Part shown: positions 19,573 through 28,497 of the stretch, piece after piece
How the letters are laid out: the number at the start of each line of letters is the position of its first letter
Position numbering within the stretch: the stretch's first letter is position 1
Assembly (NCBI GenBank): GCA_022827245.1
Contig: JAJDTI010000089.1
Coordinates: 21,810-85,809, forward strand
Source: Pseudomonadales bacterium
GTDB taxonomy: Bacteria; Pseudomonadota; Gammaproteobacteria; Pseudomonadales; Azotimanducaceae
Reading direction: 5' to 3'
Length of the DNA stretch: 64,000 bases
Position numbers and translations under genes: made by a program
Notes under the pieces: generated by a model
Seen by the model: only the letters and a program-made list of their open reading frames with translations
Told to the model about the DNA's origin: nothing
The model's database searches: none

Positions 19573-20421
19573 TCAGGACCGGATCTGGCCGTCGTAGATC
19601 TGTGCCGCGGGCCCGGTCAAGGTGACGACATCGCCTTCCCCCGGCCACCGCAGCGACACTTCTCCACCCCGCAGGGACACGGTGGCGTCGGCGTCGAGCA
19701 GGCCGCTCAGCCGCCCTACCACCATCGCCGCGCATGCGCCGCTGCCGCACGCGCGTGTCTCTCCCGCGCCCCGCTCGTAGACGCGCAGGCGCGCGAAGTC
19801 CTTCTGCACGACCTGCAGGAAACCGACGTTGACCCCTTCCGGGAACGCCGGCGAGGACTGCACGCCCGTCCCGACGCGCTTCACCGGAGCGCTGACGATG
19901 TCCTCCACCTCGACGACGGCGTGGGGGTTGCCTATCGACACCGGCGCCAGGACGACCTTCGCCTCGGCCGTCTCGAGCCGGTAACGCAGGCCGTCCCCCA
20001 CGGGGTCCGCGAGGTCGGGAAGGAACGGGACCTCCGTAGGCGCGAGACCCGGCCGGCCCATCTCGACCTCGACGCGGTCGCCCGCGAGCATGCGCGTGCG
20101 AATCATGCCGGTGTTGGTCTCGAGGGTGAGACATCGCTTCACGGTGAGTCCGTGATCGCGCACGAATCGGGCGAAACACCGTGCGCCGTTGCCGCACTGC
20201 TCGGCTTCGGTCCCGTCACGATTGAAGATGCGGTAGCGGAAGTCCGCCGCGGGGTCCGACGGCGGCAGCACGGCCAGCAACTGGTCGAACCCGATGCCCG
20301 TACGCCGGTCGCCCCAACGCCTGATCTCCGCGGGCTTGAGCTCGACGCTCTGGGTCACGAGGTCCACGACCATGAAGTCGTTGCCGAGACCGTGCATCTT
20401 GGAAAAGCGGAGCTTCGTCAC
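19573..20421 (-). CDS. dapF: diaminopimelate epimerase
   Basis: A 282-aa PLP-independent racemase making meso-diaminopimelate for lysine and peptidoglycan. It has the conserved opening KMHGLGNDFMVVD and both catalytic cysteines: EQCGNGARCFARF and TRACGSGACAA. GTG start at 20421 overlaps the lysA stop (GTGA), so the two are translationally coupled. Downstream there is a 92-base gap to xerC where DUF484 would normally be. Confidence 0.96.
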   Translation of the reverse strand: MTKLRFSKMHGLGNDFMVVDLVTQSVELKPAEIRRWGDRRTGIGFDQLLAVLPPSDPAADFRYRIFNRDGTEAEQCGNGARCFARFVRDHGLTVKRCLTLETNTGMIRTRMLAGDRVEVEMGRPGLAPTEVPFLPDLADPVGDGLRYRLETAEAKVVLAPVSIGNPHAVVEVEDIVSAPVKRVGTGVQSSPAFPEGVNVGFLQVVQKDFARLRVYERGAGETRACGSGACAAMVVGRLSGLLDADATVSLRGGEVSLRWPGEGDVVTLTGPAAQIYDGQIRS

Positions 20422-21665
20422 CGCGCTTCCCCTTCGAGGGCCAACTGGTCGCCCACGGTCTCCCGCCGCCGCACGACGCGGAAGTCTCCGCCGCTCACGA
20501 GCACCTCCGGCGCGCGGCCGCGGCCGTTGTAGTTGGAACTCAGCACCATCCCGTACGCGCCGGCCCCGCACACCGCGAGCAGCGCGCCCTCCGTCAGCGC
20601 CAGGTCGCGGTCCGTGGCGAGGAAGTCACCGGTCTCGCAGACCGGGCCGACCACGTCCCAGCGCAGGGGCGCGGCATCGTTCGCCTCCACCGCCTCCACG
20701 GGGTGGCGCGCTTCGTAGAGCGCCGGCCGCAGGAAATCGTTCATCGCCGCATCCACGACCGCGAAGTTCCGCTGCCCCTCCCGCGTGGCCCGCTTGAGGT
20801 ACTCCACACGCGTGAGCAGAACGCCGGCCTGCGCCACGAGGTAGCGTCCCGGTTCGACGATCAGTTCGAGACCCCGGTCGAACACGGCGGCCGCGACTTC
20901 CTCGCCGTACGCCTCGACATCCAGACCCGCTTCGCCGTCGTCGGGCACCGCGAATCCGCCCCCGAGATCCACGTGGTCGACCGGGACGCCCTCGGCGGCC
21001 AGCGTGTCCACGACCCCCAGCAGCCTGTCGCACGCGGCTGCATAGGGGCCGAGCTCCCGGACCTGCGATCCGATGTGGCAGTCGATGCCGCGCACTTCGA
21101 GGGCGTCCGACGCCGCCGCATGCCGATACATGCCGAGGGCGGTCCCCTCCGGCACGCCGAACTTGTTCTCCCGGCGGCCCGTCGAGATGTACGGGTGCGT
21201 CCCGGCATCGACGTCCGGATTGACGCGCACCGACACGGGCGCGACGCGGGACAGGAGGCGCGCACGGGACTCGAGCCGTTCGAGTTCCGCCTCGCTCTCC
21301 ACGTTGAAGCAGTGGATGCCGACCTTGAGGGCGAAGTCGATCTCCGCGACGGACTTGCCGACGCCCGAGAAGACGACGTCCCCGGCAGCGCCTCCGGCCC
21401 GCAGCACGCGCTGCAGTTCGCCCGCCGACACGATGTCGAAGCCGGCCCCTAGTTCACGCATCACGCCGAGGATGGCGAGGTTCGCGTTGGCCTTTACCGC
21501 GTAGCAGATGCGGGCACGCCCGCCGGCGAGCGCGCGCGAGAGACGCCGGTAACGGTCCTCGATGGCGGCCCGGGAGTAGACGTAGGCCGGCGTACCGACG
21601 GCGTCGGCGATGGTGGCCAGGGGAACGTCCTCGACCCCCATGGCGTTGTTCACACGACCAAACAT
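20418..21665 (-). CDS. lysA: diaminopimelate decarboxylase
   Basis: A 415-aa PLP enzyme of the alanine-racemase fold, last step of lysine synthesis. The PLP lysine is in ICYAVKANANLA, the His in IDCHIGSQ, the phosphate-binding glycines in DLGGGFAVP, and the C-terminal Cys/Glu region is PVCETGDF. It is preceded by lptM with a 42-base gap and overlaps dapF by four bases. Length and domain order are normal. Confidence 0.96.
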   Translation of the reverse strand: MFGRVNNAMGVEDVPLATIADAVGTPAYVYSRAAIEDRYRRLSRALAGGRARICYAVKANANLAILGVMRELGAGFDIVSAGELQRVLRAGGAAGDVVFSGVGKSVAEIDFALKVGIHCFNVESEAELERLESRARLLSRVAPVSVRVNPDVDAGTHPYISTGRRENKFGVPEGTALGMYRHAAASDALEVRGIDCHIGSQVRELGPYAAACDRLLGVVDTLAAEGVPVDHVDLGGGFAVPDDGEAGLDVEAYGEEVAAAVFDRGLELIVEPGRYLVAQAGVLLTRVEYLKRATREGQRNFAVVDAAMNDFLRPALYEARHPVEAVEANDAAPLRWDVVGPVCETGDFLATDRDLALTEGALLAVCGAGAYGMVLSSNYNGRGRAPEVLVSGGDFRVVRRRETVGDQLALEGEAR

Positions 21666-21707
21666 GCTGCGCTCCGTGCCTCGCGGGGAAGCGACAGGTG
21701 GGCGGCG

Positions 21708-21869
21708 TCAGCGCGCGTCCGCGTGTGCCCCCGGCGCGGCCCGCGTTGACGGGTCACCGGCTTCCACGAGAGAGTCCGCCGGGGGGCGTTCCTCGGGCAG
21801 GTACAGCGGTCCTTTCTGGCCGCACGTCGCCGCCATCGCACACCACAGCACCACGAGGATCCACCGCAT
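21708..21869 (-). CDS. lptM: LPS-assembly lipoprotein LptM (YifL)
   Basis: A 53-aa lipoprotein reading MRWILVVLWCAMAATCGQKG at its start: a short signal with lipobox AATC followed by the family hallmark GQKGPLYLP. LptM associates with the LptDE translocon and helps LptD fold. It always sits just upstream of lysA in Gammaproteobacteria, as here. After PEERPP the tail is an unstructured Ala/Gly/Asp-rich stretch. Confidence 0.9.
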   Translation of the reverse strand: MRWILVVLWCAMAATCGQKGPLYLPEERPPADSLVEAGDPSTRAAPGAHADAR

Positions 21870-21976
21870 GCCTACCGTGTCCGTCCCGGAGATCCGTAAG
21901 CGCGGCAGTATAGCGTCCCCCGGTCGCGACTCCCGCGTCGCGCCCGAGCGCCGAGCGCGAAACCCGGCGGCGCGCG

Positions 21977-22006
21977 TTGACAGACTTGTAGCCTATTGGC
22001 TACTCA
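21977..22006 (+). promoter_or_regulatory. promoter with embedded inverted repeat, likely autoregulatory operator
   Basis: TTGACA at 21977-21982 is a consensus -35; the -10 lies near TACTCA (22001-22006). Between and over them sits a perfect inverted repeat GTAGCC-TATT-GGCTAC (21988-22003). This would let the helix-turn-helix protein encoded just downstream repress its own promoter. It also lies upstream of lptM on the other strand. Confidence 0.6.
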
Positions 22007-22018
22007 TAGGTGGACATC

Positions 22019-22336
22019 ATGACCAAGACCGTTACAGCGCCGTACCACGTTGCCCAACACCTGCGCACGCGCGAGGACATGGCGGCGTACCTCGAAGCAT
22101 CCATCGAGGAGGCGGACGGCGACGCAGCATTCGTTGCGAAGGCGCTCGGCGACATCGCCCGCGCGCGGGGCATGGCGCAGGTGGCGAGCGACGCAGGGCT
22201 TTCCCGCGAGAGCCTCTACAAGGCGCTGTCAGGCGAGCGCGTCCCGACGTTCGACACCGTTCTCAGGGTGGTCGGCGCGCTGGGGCTGACGCTGCGGGCC
22301 GAGGCGTCGAGCGCCGTCCAGCGACAGTCGGGGTGA
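22019..22336 (+). CDS. addiction-module antidote-type HTH protein, solitary
   Basis: A 105-aa DNA-binding protein of the 'putative addiction module antidote' family (TIGR02684-like, partner of HigB/Gp49-type toxins). The family features are HLRTREDMAAYLEA, then DIARARGMAQVASDAGLS and the recognition helix RESLYKALSG, with TFDTVLRVVGALGL. In these systems the toxin gene normally precedes the antidote; here the upstream neighbour is divergent lptM and the downstream one is convergent argH, so no partner is present. It probably represses itself through the inverted repeat at 21988. Confidence 0.85.
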   Translation: MTKTVTAPYHVAQHLRTREDMAAYLEASIEEADGDAAFVAKALGDIARARGMAQVASDAGLSRESLYKALSGERVPTFDTVLRVVGALGLTLRAEASSAVQRQSG

Positions 22337-22355
22337 CCGCCACCGGCGGAACTCC

Positions 22356-23735
22356 TCAGATCCGAGCGCGCGCTTCCGCGGCGGCGGCCCGTACGCGCGC
22401 CGGCGCGGTGCCCCCGACCTGGTCGCGCGCAGCGAGCGAACCGTCCAGCGAGACGGCGTCGTACACGTCCTCACCGATGGCGTCGTGCACGCGGCGCAGT
22501 TCGTCGAGGGGCAGGTCCGCCAGCGCGACACCCGCCTCCTGGGCGTGGCGCACCACCCGTCCCACCGTATCGTACGCGTCGCGAAACGGCAGTCCCTTCC
22601 GGACCAGGTAGTCGGCCAGGTCGGTGGCGGTGGCATAGCCGAGCTCCGCTGCCCTGCGCATGGCCGCCGTGTCCGGGCGCATGGCCCCCACGATGTCCCG
22701 CATCGCGGCGAGGCAGCCACGCAGCGTCGCGGCCGTGTCGAAGACCGGTTCCTTGTCCTCCTGGTTGTCCCGGTTGTACGCCAGCGCCTGGCCCTTCATC
22801 AGGACGAGCAGGCCCACCAGGTGGCCGACGACGCGCCCCGCCTTGCCCCGAACAAGCTCCGGCACGTCCGGGTTCTTCTTCTGCGGCATGATGCTCGACC
22901 CGGTGCAGAACGCGTCCGGGAGTTCGACGAAGGCGAACTGCTGTGACGTCCAGATCACCAGTTCCTCGCACCAGCGCGACAGGTGAACCGCCGTAAGCGC
23001 GGCGGCCGCACAGAACTCGATGGCGAAGTCCCTGTCGCTCACGGCATCGAGGGAGTTCGCGGCCACGCCGTCGAATCCGAGGGCGGCGGCGGTCGCCGAC
23101 CGGTCGATGGGAAAGGTCGTGCCGGCGAGCGCCGCGGCGCCGAGGGGGGACACGTTGAGCCGCTTCCGGCAGTCCGAGAAGCGCGCCCGGTCCCGATGGG
23201 CCATCTCGAACCAGGCGAGCAGGTGGTGTCCCAGCGTGACGGGCTGCGCGGTCTGCAGGTGCGTGAATCCCGGCATCGGATCCGCCGCGTGGCGCTCGGC
23301 GGCGTCCACCAGGCGGGTCATGATCTCGCCGAGGAGGGTCACGACGGCGTCGATCTCGTCACGCAGGTAGAGACGCAGGTCCGTCGCCACCTGGTCGTTG
23401 CGCGAACGTCCCGTGTGCAGCTTCTTGCCCACCTCGCCGATGCGCTCGGTCAGGCGCGCCTCGATGTTCATGTGGACGTCCTCGAGGGCCGTCGACCATT
23501 CGAAGTCGCCGGCCTCGATGTCCCGTTCGATCCCGCGGAGTCCGTCGACAATGGCGCGGCACTCCGCCTCGGTGAGCACGCCGGCGGCGGCGAGCATCTC
23601 GGCGTGCGCGACCGAACCTCGGATGTCGTACCGGTAGAGGCGGCGGTCGAACGCCACGGACGCCGTGAACCGCTCCACGCCCTCGTCGGTGCCCTCCGTG
23701 AACCGGCCGCGCAACAGCTTGTCGTCCTCACCCAT
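22356..23735 (-). CDS. argH: argininosuccinate lyase
   Basis: A 459-aa tetrameric lyase, final step of arginine synthesis. Seen: [20 protein letters not shown] near the N-terminus, [17 protein letters not shown], and the fumarase/aspartase signature [15 protein letters not shown] 23735 (MGEDDKLL) is the family start; a longer frame to 23861 is not credible. It is divergent from hemC with a 113-base promoter region, the arrangement also seen near hemC in Pseudomonas. argG lies 17 kb away on the other strand. Confidence 0.96.
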   Translation of the reverse strand: MGEDDKLLRGRFTEGTDEGVERFTASVAFDRRLYRYDIRGSVAHAEMLAAAGVLTEAECRAIVDGLRGIERDIEAGDFEWSTALEDVHMNIEARLTERIGEVGKKLHTGRSRNDQVATDLRLYLRDEIDAVVTLLGEIMTRLVDAAERHAADPMPGFTHLQTAQPVTLGHHLLAWFEMAHRDRARFSDCRKRLNVSPLGAAALAGTTFPIDRSATAAALGFDGVAANSLDAVSDRDFAIEFCAAAALTAVHLSRWCEELVIWTSQQFAFVELPDAFCTGSSIMPQKKNPDVPELVRGKAGRVVGHLVGLLVLMKGQALAYNRDNQEDKEPVFDTAATLRGCLAAMRDIVGAMRPDTAAMRRAAELGYATATDLADYLVRKGLPFRDAYDTVGRVVRHAQEAGVALADLPLDELRRVHDAIGEDVYDAVSLDGSLAARDQVGGTAPARVRAAAAEARARI

Positions 23736-23848
23736 CGGATGCTTCTTCCAGCGTCGTGGCCGACGCCCTCCAGCATATACTGGCACTTTCGGCATTCCGG
23801 CTCCAAACGCCCCCAAGGGGAACGCAGCCCGCCGCCCGTCACACAGAA

Positions 23849-24757
23849 GTGTCCAGACCACTCCCCGCGAGCCCCGTCAGGATCGCCACCCGCGCCAGTC
23901 CGCTCGCCCTGTGGCAGGCGGAACGGGCCGGAACGCTCCTCTCCGAGACGTCCGGCACCACGGTCGACATCCTTCCGCTCACCACCGCCGGAGACCGCAA
24001 CCGGCGCGATGCGCCCCTCGGCGATTCCGGCGGCAAGGGTCTCTTCGTCGGCGAGCTTGAAGCGGCGCTGTCCGACGGCCGTGCCGATGTCGCCATTCAC
24101 AGCATGAAGGACGTGCCGACCGTTCCGCCGGCGGGCTTCACGGTCACGACCATCGGCGCGCGCGCGGACGCGCGGGACGCCCTCGTCGCCGGCGCCCGGA
24201 CGTTCGACGCGTTGCCCGAAGGCGCCCGGGTCGGGTCGTCCAGTCCACGACGGCGGGCGCAACTCCTGTTCGCCCGGCCGGACCTCGTACCCGTCCCCAT
24301 CCGGGGGAATGTCGGGACTCGGCTCGCGAAGCTCGATGCGGGGGACGTCGACGCGCTGGTCCTGGCGTGCGCGGGACTCGACCGGCTGGGGCTCGGGGAG
24401 CGCATCAGCCAGCGCCTTCCGGTCGACCTCTGCCTCCCGCCGCCCGGACAGGGGGCCCTCGCGGTCGAGTACGCGACCGATCGCGACGACCTCGCCCGTC
24501 TCCTCGCGCCCGCGATCGACAGCCGCACCGAGCGGGCGGTCGCGGCCGAACGCGCCCTGACCCGGGCCCTCGGGGCCGACTGCACGACGCCGCTCGGCGC
24601 CCACGCGACCGTCGACGGCGAGCGCATCATGCTGCGGGCGACGCTCCTCGAGCCCGAAGGCGACCACGCCCGATCCGTCGTTGACGCCGGGACGGACCCG
24701 CTGGAGCTGGGCGACCGGCTCGCCCGTGCGCTCGAGCGACTGGGCGCCAAGGTCTAG
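23849..24757 (+). CDS. hemC: hydroxymethylbilane synthase (porphobilinogen deaminase)
   Basis: A 302-aa enzyme joining four porphobilinogens. Seen: [15 protein letters not shown], then the active-site Asp in HSMKDVPT, substrate-binding arginines in SSSPRRRAQ and RGNVGTRL, and the dipyrromethane-anchoring Cys in [14 protein letters not shown] 23849 is proposed, giving a short lead before the conserved start. It heads the hemC-hemD-hemX-hemY operon, whose later members overlap. Confidence 0.95.
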   Translation: MSRPLPASPVRIATRASPLALWQAERAGTLLSETSGTTVDILPLTTAGDRNRRDAPLGDSGGKGLFVGELEAALSDGRADVAIHSMKDVPTVPPAGFTVTTIGARADARDALVAGARTFDALPEGARVGSSSPRRRAQLLFARPDLVPVPIRGNVGTRLAKLDAGDVDALVLACAGLDRLGLGERISQRLPVDLCLPPPGQGALAVEYATDRDDLARLLAPAIDSRTERAVAAERALTRALGADCTTPLGAHATVDGERIMLRATLLEPEGDHARSVVDAGTDPLELGDRLARALERLGAKV

Positions 24758-24777
24758 CGCCGTTCACGCGAGCCGGC

Positions 24778-25464
24778 ATGCGCATCTGGGTCACTCGCAC
24801 GGAGCCCGGCGCCACCCGGCTCGGTGACGCGCTGCGTGCGGCCGGTCACGATGCCTGGGTGCGACCCGTGGTCCGGGTGGAGCCCATCCCCGGGCCCGCG
24901 CCGGAGGGCGCCTTCGACCTGACCGTCTTCCTCTCCGAACATGCCACCCACGCCGCCCTTGCAAACGGCTGGCGGCGGACCGCGGCACTCGCGATCGGTC
25001 CCGCCACGCAGGCCGCCCTCGACGGACACGGCGTCGCCGCGCAGGTGCCCGACAGCGCTTCTTCCGAGGGGATCGCCGCGCACCTCGGCGACACCCCGCC
25101 GTCGAACATCCTGCTCGCGACCGGGGAAGGCGGACGCGACGCGTTGCCCGCCATGCTGGAAGCGCGGGGGGCGACGGTCGTCCCGTGGCGCCTCTACCGC
25201 CGGCTGCCCGTGCGGGACCCGTTGCCGGCGGGCCTGGACCTCGACGCCATCGTCGCCGGCAGCGCCGGCGGTTTGCGGGTCGCCGCGGACCTGTGGTTTG
25301 CTTCCGGGCGGGGCGGAACGGTTCCGCTGATCGTGCCGTCCGCCCGCGTCGCGGAAGCCGGCCGCGGGCTCGGCTTCACGCGCATTCTGGTCGGTCCCGG
25401 CGCGGGCGCGCACGGAATCGTCGCCACGATCGGCGGCATGGCCAACGAGAAACGAGCGCCTTGA
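24778..25464 (+). CDS. hemD: uroporphyrinogen-III synthase
   Basis: A 228-aa two-domain protein that inverts ring D and closes hydroxymethylbilane to uroporphyrinogen III. The sequence is divergent, as usual for the family: MRIWVTRTEPGATRLGDAL, the hinge region AIGPATQAALDGHG, NILLATGEGGRDALPAML, and Tyr in WRLYRRLP. It is 20 bases after hemC, and its TGA overlaps the TTG start of hemX. Confidence 0.88.
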   Translation: MRIWVTRTEPGATRLGDALRAAGHDAWVRPVVRVEPIPGPAPEGAFDLTVFLSEHATHAALANGWRRTAALAIGPATQAALDGHGVAAQVPDSASSEGIAAHLGDTPPSNILLATGEGGRDALPAMLEARGATVVPWRLYRRLPVRDPLPAGLDLDAIVAGSAGGLRVAADLWFASGRGGTVPLIVPSARVAEAGRGLGFTRILVGPGAGAHGIVATIGGMANEKRAP

Positions 25465-26555
25465 GCGAAGAGGCACCCACCGAAGCCGCCGAGCGGCCTC
25501 CCGAGGAGACCGCGCCGCGCCGCCGGACACGCGGCTTCGGCACCGCACTGCTCGGCCTGCTCTCGCTCATCGCCATCGGCCTCGCCGGCTACGTCTTCTG
25601 GCGTATCGAGTGGGCGAATCCCGCGGCCGCGGTCGAGACCCGTGTCAACGACCGCCTCGCGGGGCTGCGGATGACCCTGAACGACGCCCGTTCGACCTCC
25701 GAAGCCGAACTCACCGCGCGCATCGCCCAAGTCGAGGAGACGCTTGCCGAGCAGGGGGGCGCCCTCGACGCCACCCGCACCGCGTTCGCGGACGCCGTGG
25801 CGGAGCAGCGCCGCCAGGCCCCGCCGGACGCACGGGACTGGCGGCTCGCCGAAGTGGAGTACCTGCTGCGGGTCGCCAACAACCGCGTGCTCCTGGAACG
25901 CGACGCGACCACGGCCGAGCGGCTGCTCGAAGCGGCCGACCTCATCCTGGAGGAGCTGGACGACTACGCGCTCTTCGACGTGCGCGCCCTCCTCGCCGAA
26001 GAGCGGCTCGCCCTGCGCGAGGTCGGCGCGGCCAACGCCCAGACCCTGTTCCTCAGGCTCGAGGCCCTCAAGGACGGCCTGGGCGAACTGCCCGCACGCA
26101 TCCCGGAGTACTTCGGCGCCCCCGCCGCTCCGCCCGATCCCGACGCCGCCGCAACGGCCCCCGAGGAACCGGTATCGGCATGGGACGCGCTCCTCGACCG
26201 GCTCTCGGGCCTGTACGAGTTCCGGACGCGCGAGGGCATCGCGCCCCGTCCGCTGCTGCGGCCCGACGAGGCCGTCTACCTGGAGTTCAACCTCCGGCTC
26301 GCCCTGGAGCGCGCGCAGCTCGGCGCCCTGCGCAGCGACGGGGTCCTGTACCGCGAGAGCCTCGCCTCCGGGCTTGGCTGGATCGACGAACACCTCGATG
26401 CCGAGAGCCCCGCCGTCCAGGGACTGCGCGAGGAAGTCGACGCCCTGCGCCGGTTCGACGTGGAGGCGGCCCTGCCCGACATTTCCCGGTCGCTGGCCCG
26501 ATTGCGGGAGCTGGCCCCGGCCGCGCTGACCCCGGGCCCGGAACGGGGTCCGTGA
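25461..26555 (+). CDS. hemX: HemX membrane protein
   Basis: A 364-aa protein with a short basic, Pro/Glu-rich cytoplasmic lead, one transmembrane helix (GFGTALLGLLSLIAIGLAGYVFW, in part about residues 24-46), a coiled-coil stretch (about 60-110) and a helical periplasmic domain with the family motif DWRLAEVEYLLRVANNR. Some databases name this family uroporphyrinogen-III C-methyltransferase, but no methylase domain is present. Its role in heme synthesis is not settled. TTG start overlapping hemD is the only one compatible with the frame. Confidence 0.85.
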   Translation: MSEEAPTEAAERPPEETAPRRRTRGFGTALLGLLSLIAIGLAGYVFWRIEWANPAAAVETRVNDRLAGLRMTLNDARSTSEAELTARIAQVEETLAEQGGALDATRTAFADAVAEQRRQAPPDARDWRLAEVEYLLRVANNRVLLERDATTAERLLEAADLILEELDDYALFDVRALLAEERLALREVGAANAQTLFLRLEALKDGLGELPARIPEYFGAPAAPPDPDAAATAPEEPVSAWDALLDRLSGLYEFRTREGIAPRPLLRPDEAVYLEFNLRLALERAQLGALRSDGVLYRESLASGLGWIDEHLDAESPAVQGLREEVDALRRFDVEAALPDISRSLARLRELAPAALTPGPERGP

Positions 26556-27748
26556 CCGCGCGCGGTCTCCTGCTCCTGCTGGCGGCCGTCACCGCCGGCG
26601 CCGCGCTCGGGCTGCTGGCGCTGCGCGATCCCGGCTACGTGCTCATCTCCTACGGCAACGGGACGTTCGAGACCAGCGTCTGGTTCGCGCTCGCCGCCCT
26701 GGCGCTGCTCGCCGCGGCGGTCGGGACGACCTGGACAATCCTGCGGCGCACCTTGAGAGGCCGCTCGCGGCTGTCCGCCTGGTCCAGGGAGCGACGCGTC
26801 CGGAACGCGCATGCGCAGACGGTGCAGGGGACCATCCAACTCGCGGAGGGCGACTTCGCCGCGGCCAGCACGACGCTCGCGGCCGCCGCCGAGCAGGTGG
26901 AGACCCCCTTCGTGAACCTGCTGTCCGCGGCGCTGGCCGCCCACGCCGCGGGCGATGCCGAGGAAAGCGAGCGGCTCCTCGCGCGCGCCGAGGCGGCGGC
27001 GCCCGGCGCCGAGACGGCCGTCGGTCTCACCCGGGCCCGGCTTGCGGGACAGGCCGGGGAGTGGCGGGAGTGCCGGCGGGCGCTGGAACGCCTGGCCTCG
27101 GAACACCCGCGCCACCCCGGCGTGTTGCGGCTTTCCCTGGAGTGCGCCGAACGGCTGGAGGACTGGGAAGGGGCGCTCGCCGCAGCGTCCGCGCTCGGCA
27201 AGCTGCGCGGTGAGGACACCGACGCCCTCGACGCCGCCGTGCGGCGCGCCTGGCGTGGGCGCCTGGCCGCCAGTCGCGGCAGCACGACCGCCGCCGCGCA
27301 CGCGCGGCAGACCTGGAAGGCGGTGCCGAAGGCGCTGCGGACGGACACCACGCTCGTGCGCGAGTACGCGGAAGCCCTCCTGTCCGGGGGAGACCCGGAC
27401 ACCGCCGAGCCGGCCCTGCGCGCCGCGATCACGGCCGACTTCGACCCCGCCCTCGTGGACCTCTACGGGCGCCTCCGTTCCGGCCGTCCCCACCGGCAGC
27501 TCGACGCCGCCACCGGTTGGCTGGAGTCGCACCCGGAGGACGCGGGACTGCTCCTCGCACTTGGGCGCCTCGCGGTCGCGAGCGACGAGCCGGACCGCGC
27601 CCGCCGATATCTCGAGTCGAGCGTGACGCTGTCGCCCACGCCGTCCGCCCGGGAGGAACTGGCGAGCCTGTACCTCGCGTCCGGCGATGTCGCGCAGGGC
27701 CGGAGACTCATCGAGCAGGCGCTCGACGACGGCCGCGGACGCCGGTAA
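26552..27748 (+). CDS. hemY: HemY membrane-anchored TPR-like protein
   Basis: A 398-aa protein with two N-terminal transmembrane helices (ARGLLLLLAAVTAGAALGLL and VWFALAALALLAAAVGTTW) flanking the family's GYVLISYGNGTFETS, followed by tetratricopeptide-like repeats (ERLLARAEAAAPG and similar to the end). This is the proteobacterial HemY, unrelated to protoporphyrinogen oxidase. GTG start overlaps the hemX stop. Last gene of the heme operon; it converges on the flavin reductase gene. Confidence 0.9.
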   Translation: MTARGLLLLLAAVTAGAALGLLALRDPGYVLISYGNGTFETSVWFALAALALLAAAVGTTWTILRRTLRGRSRLSAWSRERRVRNAHAQTVQGTIQLAEGDFAAASTTLAAAAEQVETPFVNLLSAALAAHAAGDAEESERLLARAEAAAPGAETAVGLTRARLAGQAGEWRECRRALERLASEHPRHPGVLRLSLECAERLEDWEGALAAASALGKLRGEDTDALDAAVRRAWRGRLAASRGSTTAAAHARQTWKAVPKALRTDTTLVREYAEALLSGGDPDTAEPALRAAITADFDPALVDLYGRLRSGRPHRQLDAATGWLESHPEDAGLLLALGRLAVASDEPDRARRYLESSVTLSPTPSAREELASLYLASGDVAQGRRLIEQALDDGRGRR

Positions 27749-27755
27749 CGCTCCT

Positions 27756-28439
27756 CTACGCGACCGGTAGCATGTCGGAGCGCAGGCGCCCGCGCGCCAC
27801 GCCGCGCGCCGTCAATGCGCGTGCGGCGGCACGCACGAAACCCGCCGGGCCGGAGAGGACGACCTCGTCGGCGAGGGGGGCGCCGCGAAGCGCCGGGAGC
27901 AGCATGTTCTCGCCGGAAGGACGGTCGACGAACGCCCGGTAGTCGAACCAGTCCGACCGCGACAGGTCGGCGAAGTACGCGTCCTGGTAGAGACTTGCGG
28001 GCGAGGAGACGGACCACCAGAGCGTCGTGGACGGCGGCGCTTGCCGTTCGCGCAGCCACTCGAGGAAACCCGTCGCCTGGGCGGCCCCGGTTCCCGCGGC
28101 GAGCAAGAGGGTCGGCACGGCGCGGGCGGTCACCGCTCCGAGTGGGCCCGTGAACTCGAGGACGCCGAGCGCGCCTCCGGCACCGCGTTCCAGACCCGCG
28201 GCCGCGAGCAGCGCGTCCATCCGCTCGGCGTCGGGTGCGCCCGCCACGGGCCGATAGTGCAGCTCGAAAAACGGCAGCCGGCCGGGCCCGCTCGCGATGG
28301 ACATGGGGACATCCCCGTCCGGGTGCACGAGCGCGACGTACTGGCCCGCGTCGAACCGGAAGGGGGAGAGCGCTGCAAAGGTGAGTACGGTGACGGGGCC
28401 GCGTCCGTCCGCCCCGACCAGGCGCGCCCGAAAGCCCAT
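27756..28439 (-). CDS. NAD(P)H-flavin/ferredoxin reductase-like protein
   Basis: A 227-aa FNR-superfamily oxidoreductase without the N-terminal [2Fe-2S] domain. The flavin-binding domain has FDAGQYVALVHPDG and PMSIAS, where the family normally has an R-x-Y/F-S-x-A-S pattern; the Arg is replaced by Val-Pro, so flavin contact may be weaker. The nucleotide domain has LLLAAGTGAAQATGFLEWL and LSGPAGFV. It resembles Fre/UbiB-type flavin reductases. It follows rho with 58 bases between, on the same strand, and converges with hemY. Confidence 0.78.
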   Translation of the reverse strand: MGFRARLVGADGRGPVTVLTFAALSPFRFDAGQYVALVHPDGDVPMSIASGPGRLPFFELHYRPVAGAPDAERMDALLAAAGLERGAGGALGVLEFTGPLGAVTARAVPTLLLAAGTGAAQATGFLEWLRERQAPPSTTLWWSVSSPASLYQDAYFADLSRSDWFDYRAFVDRPSGENMLLPALRGAPLADEVVLSGPAGFVRAAARALTARGVARGRLRSDMLPVA

Positions 28440-28497
28440 CTCCCGCGGCTCCGACGTTCGTCGCCCACCGCGCGAAGGCGCGGGGGGACGAGCCGGA

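Noticed and set aside
21610..22611. 333-residue plus-strand frame across the lptM/antidote/argH region
   Set aside because: It crosses three convincing genes out of frame and has no family features.
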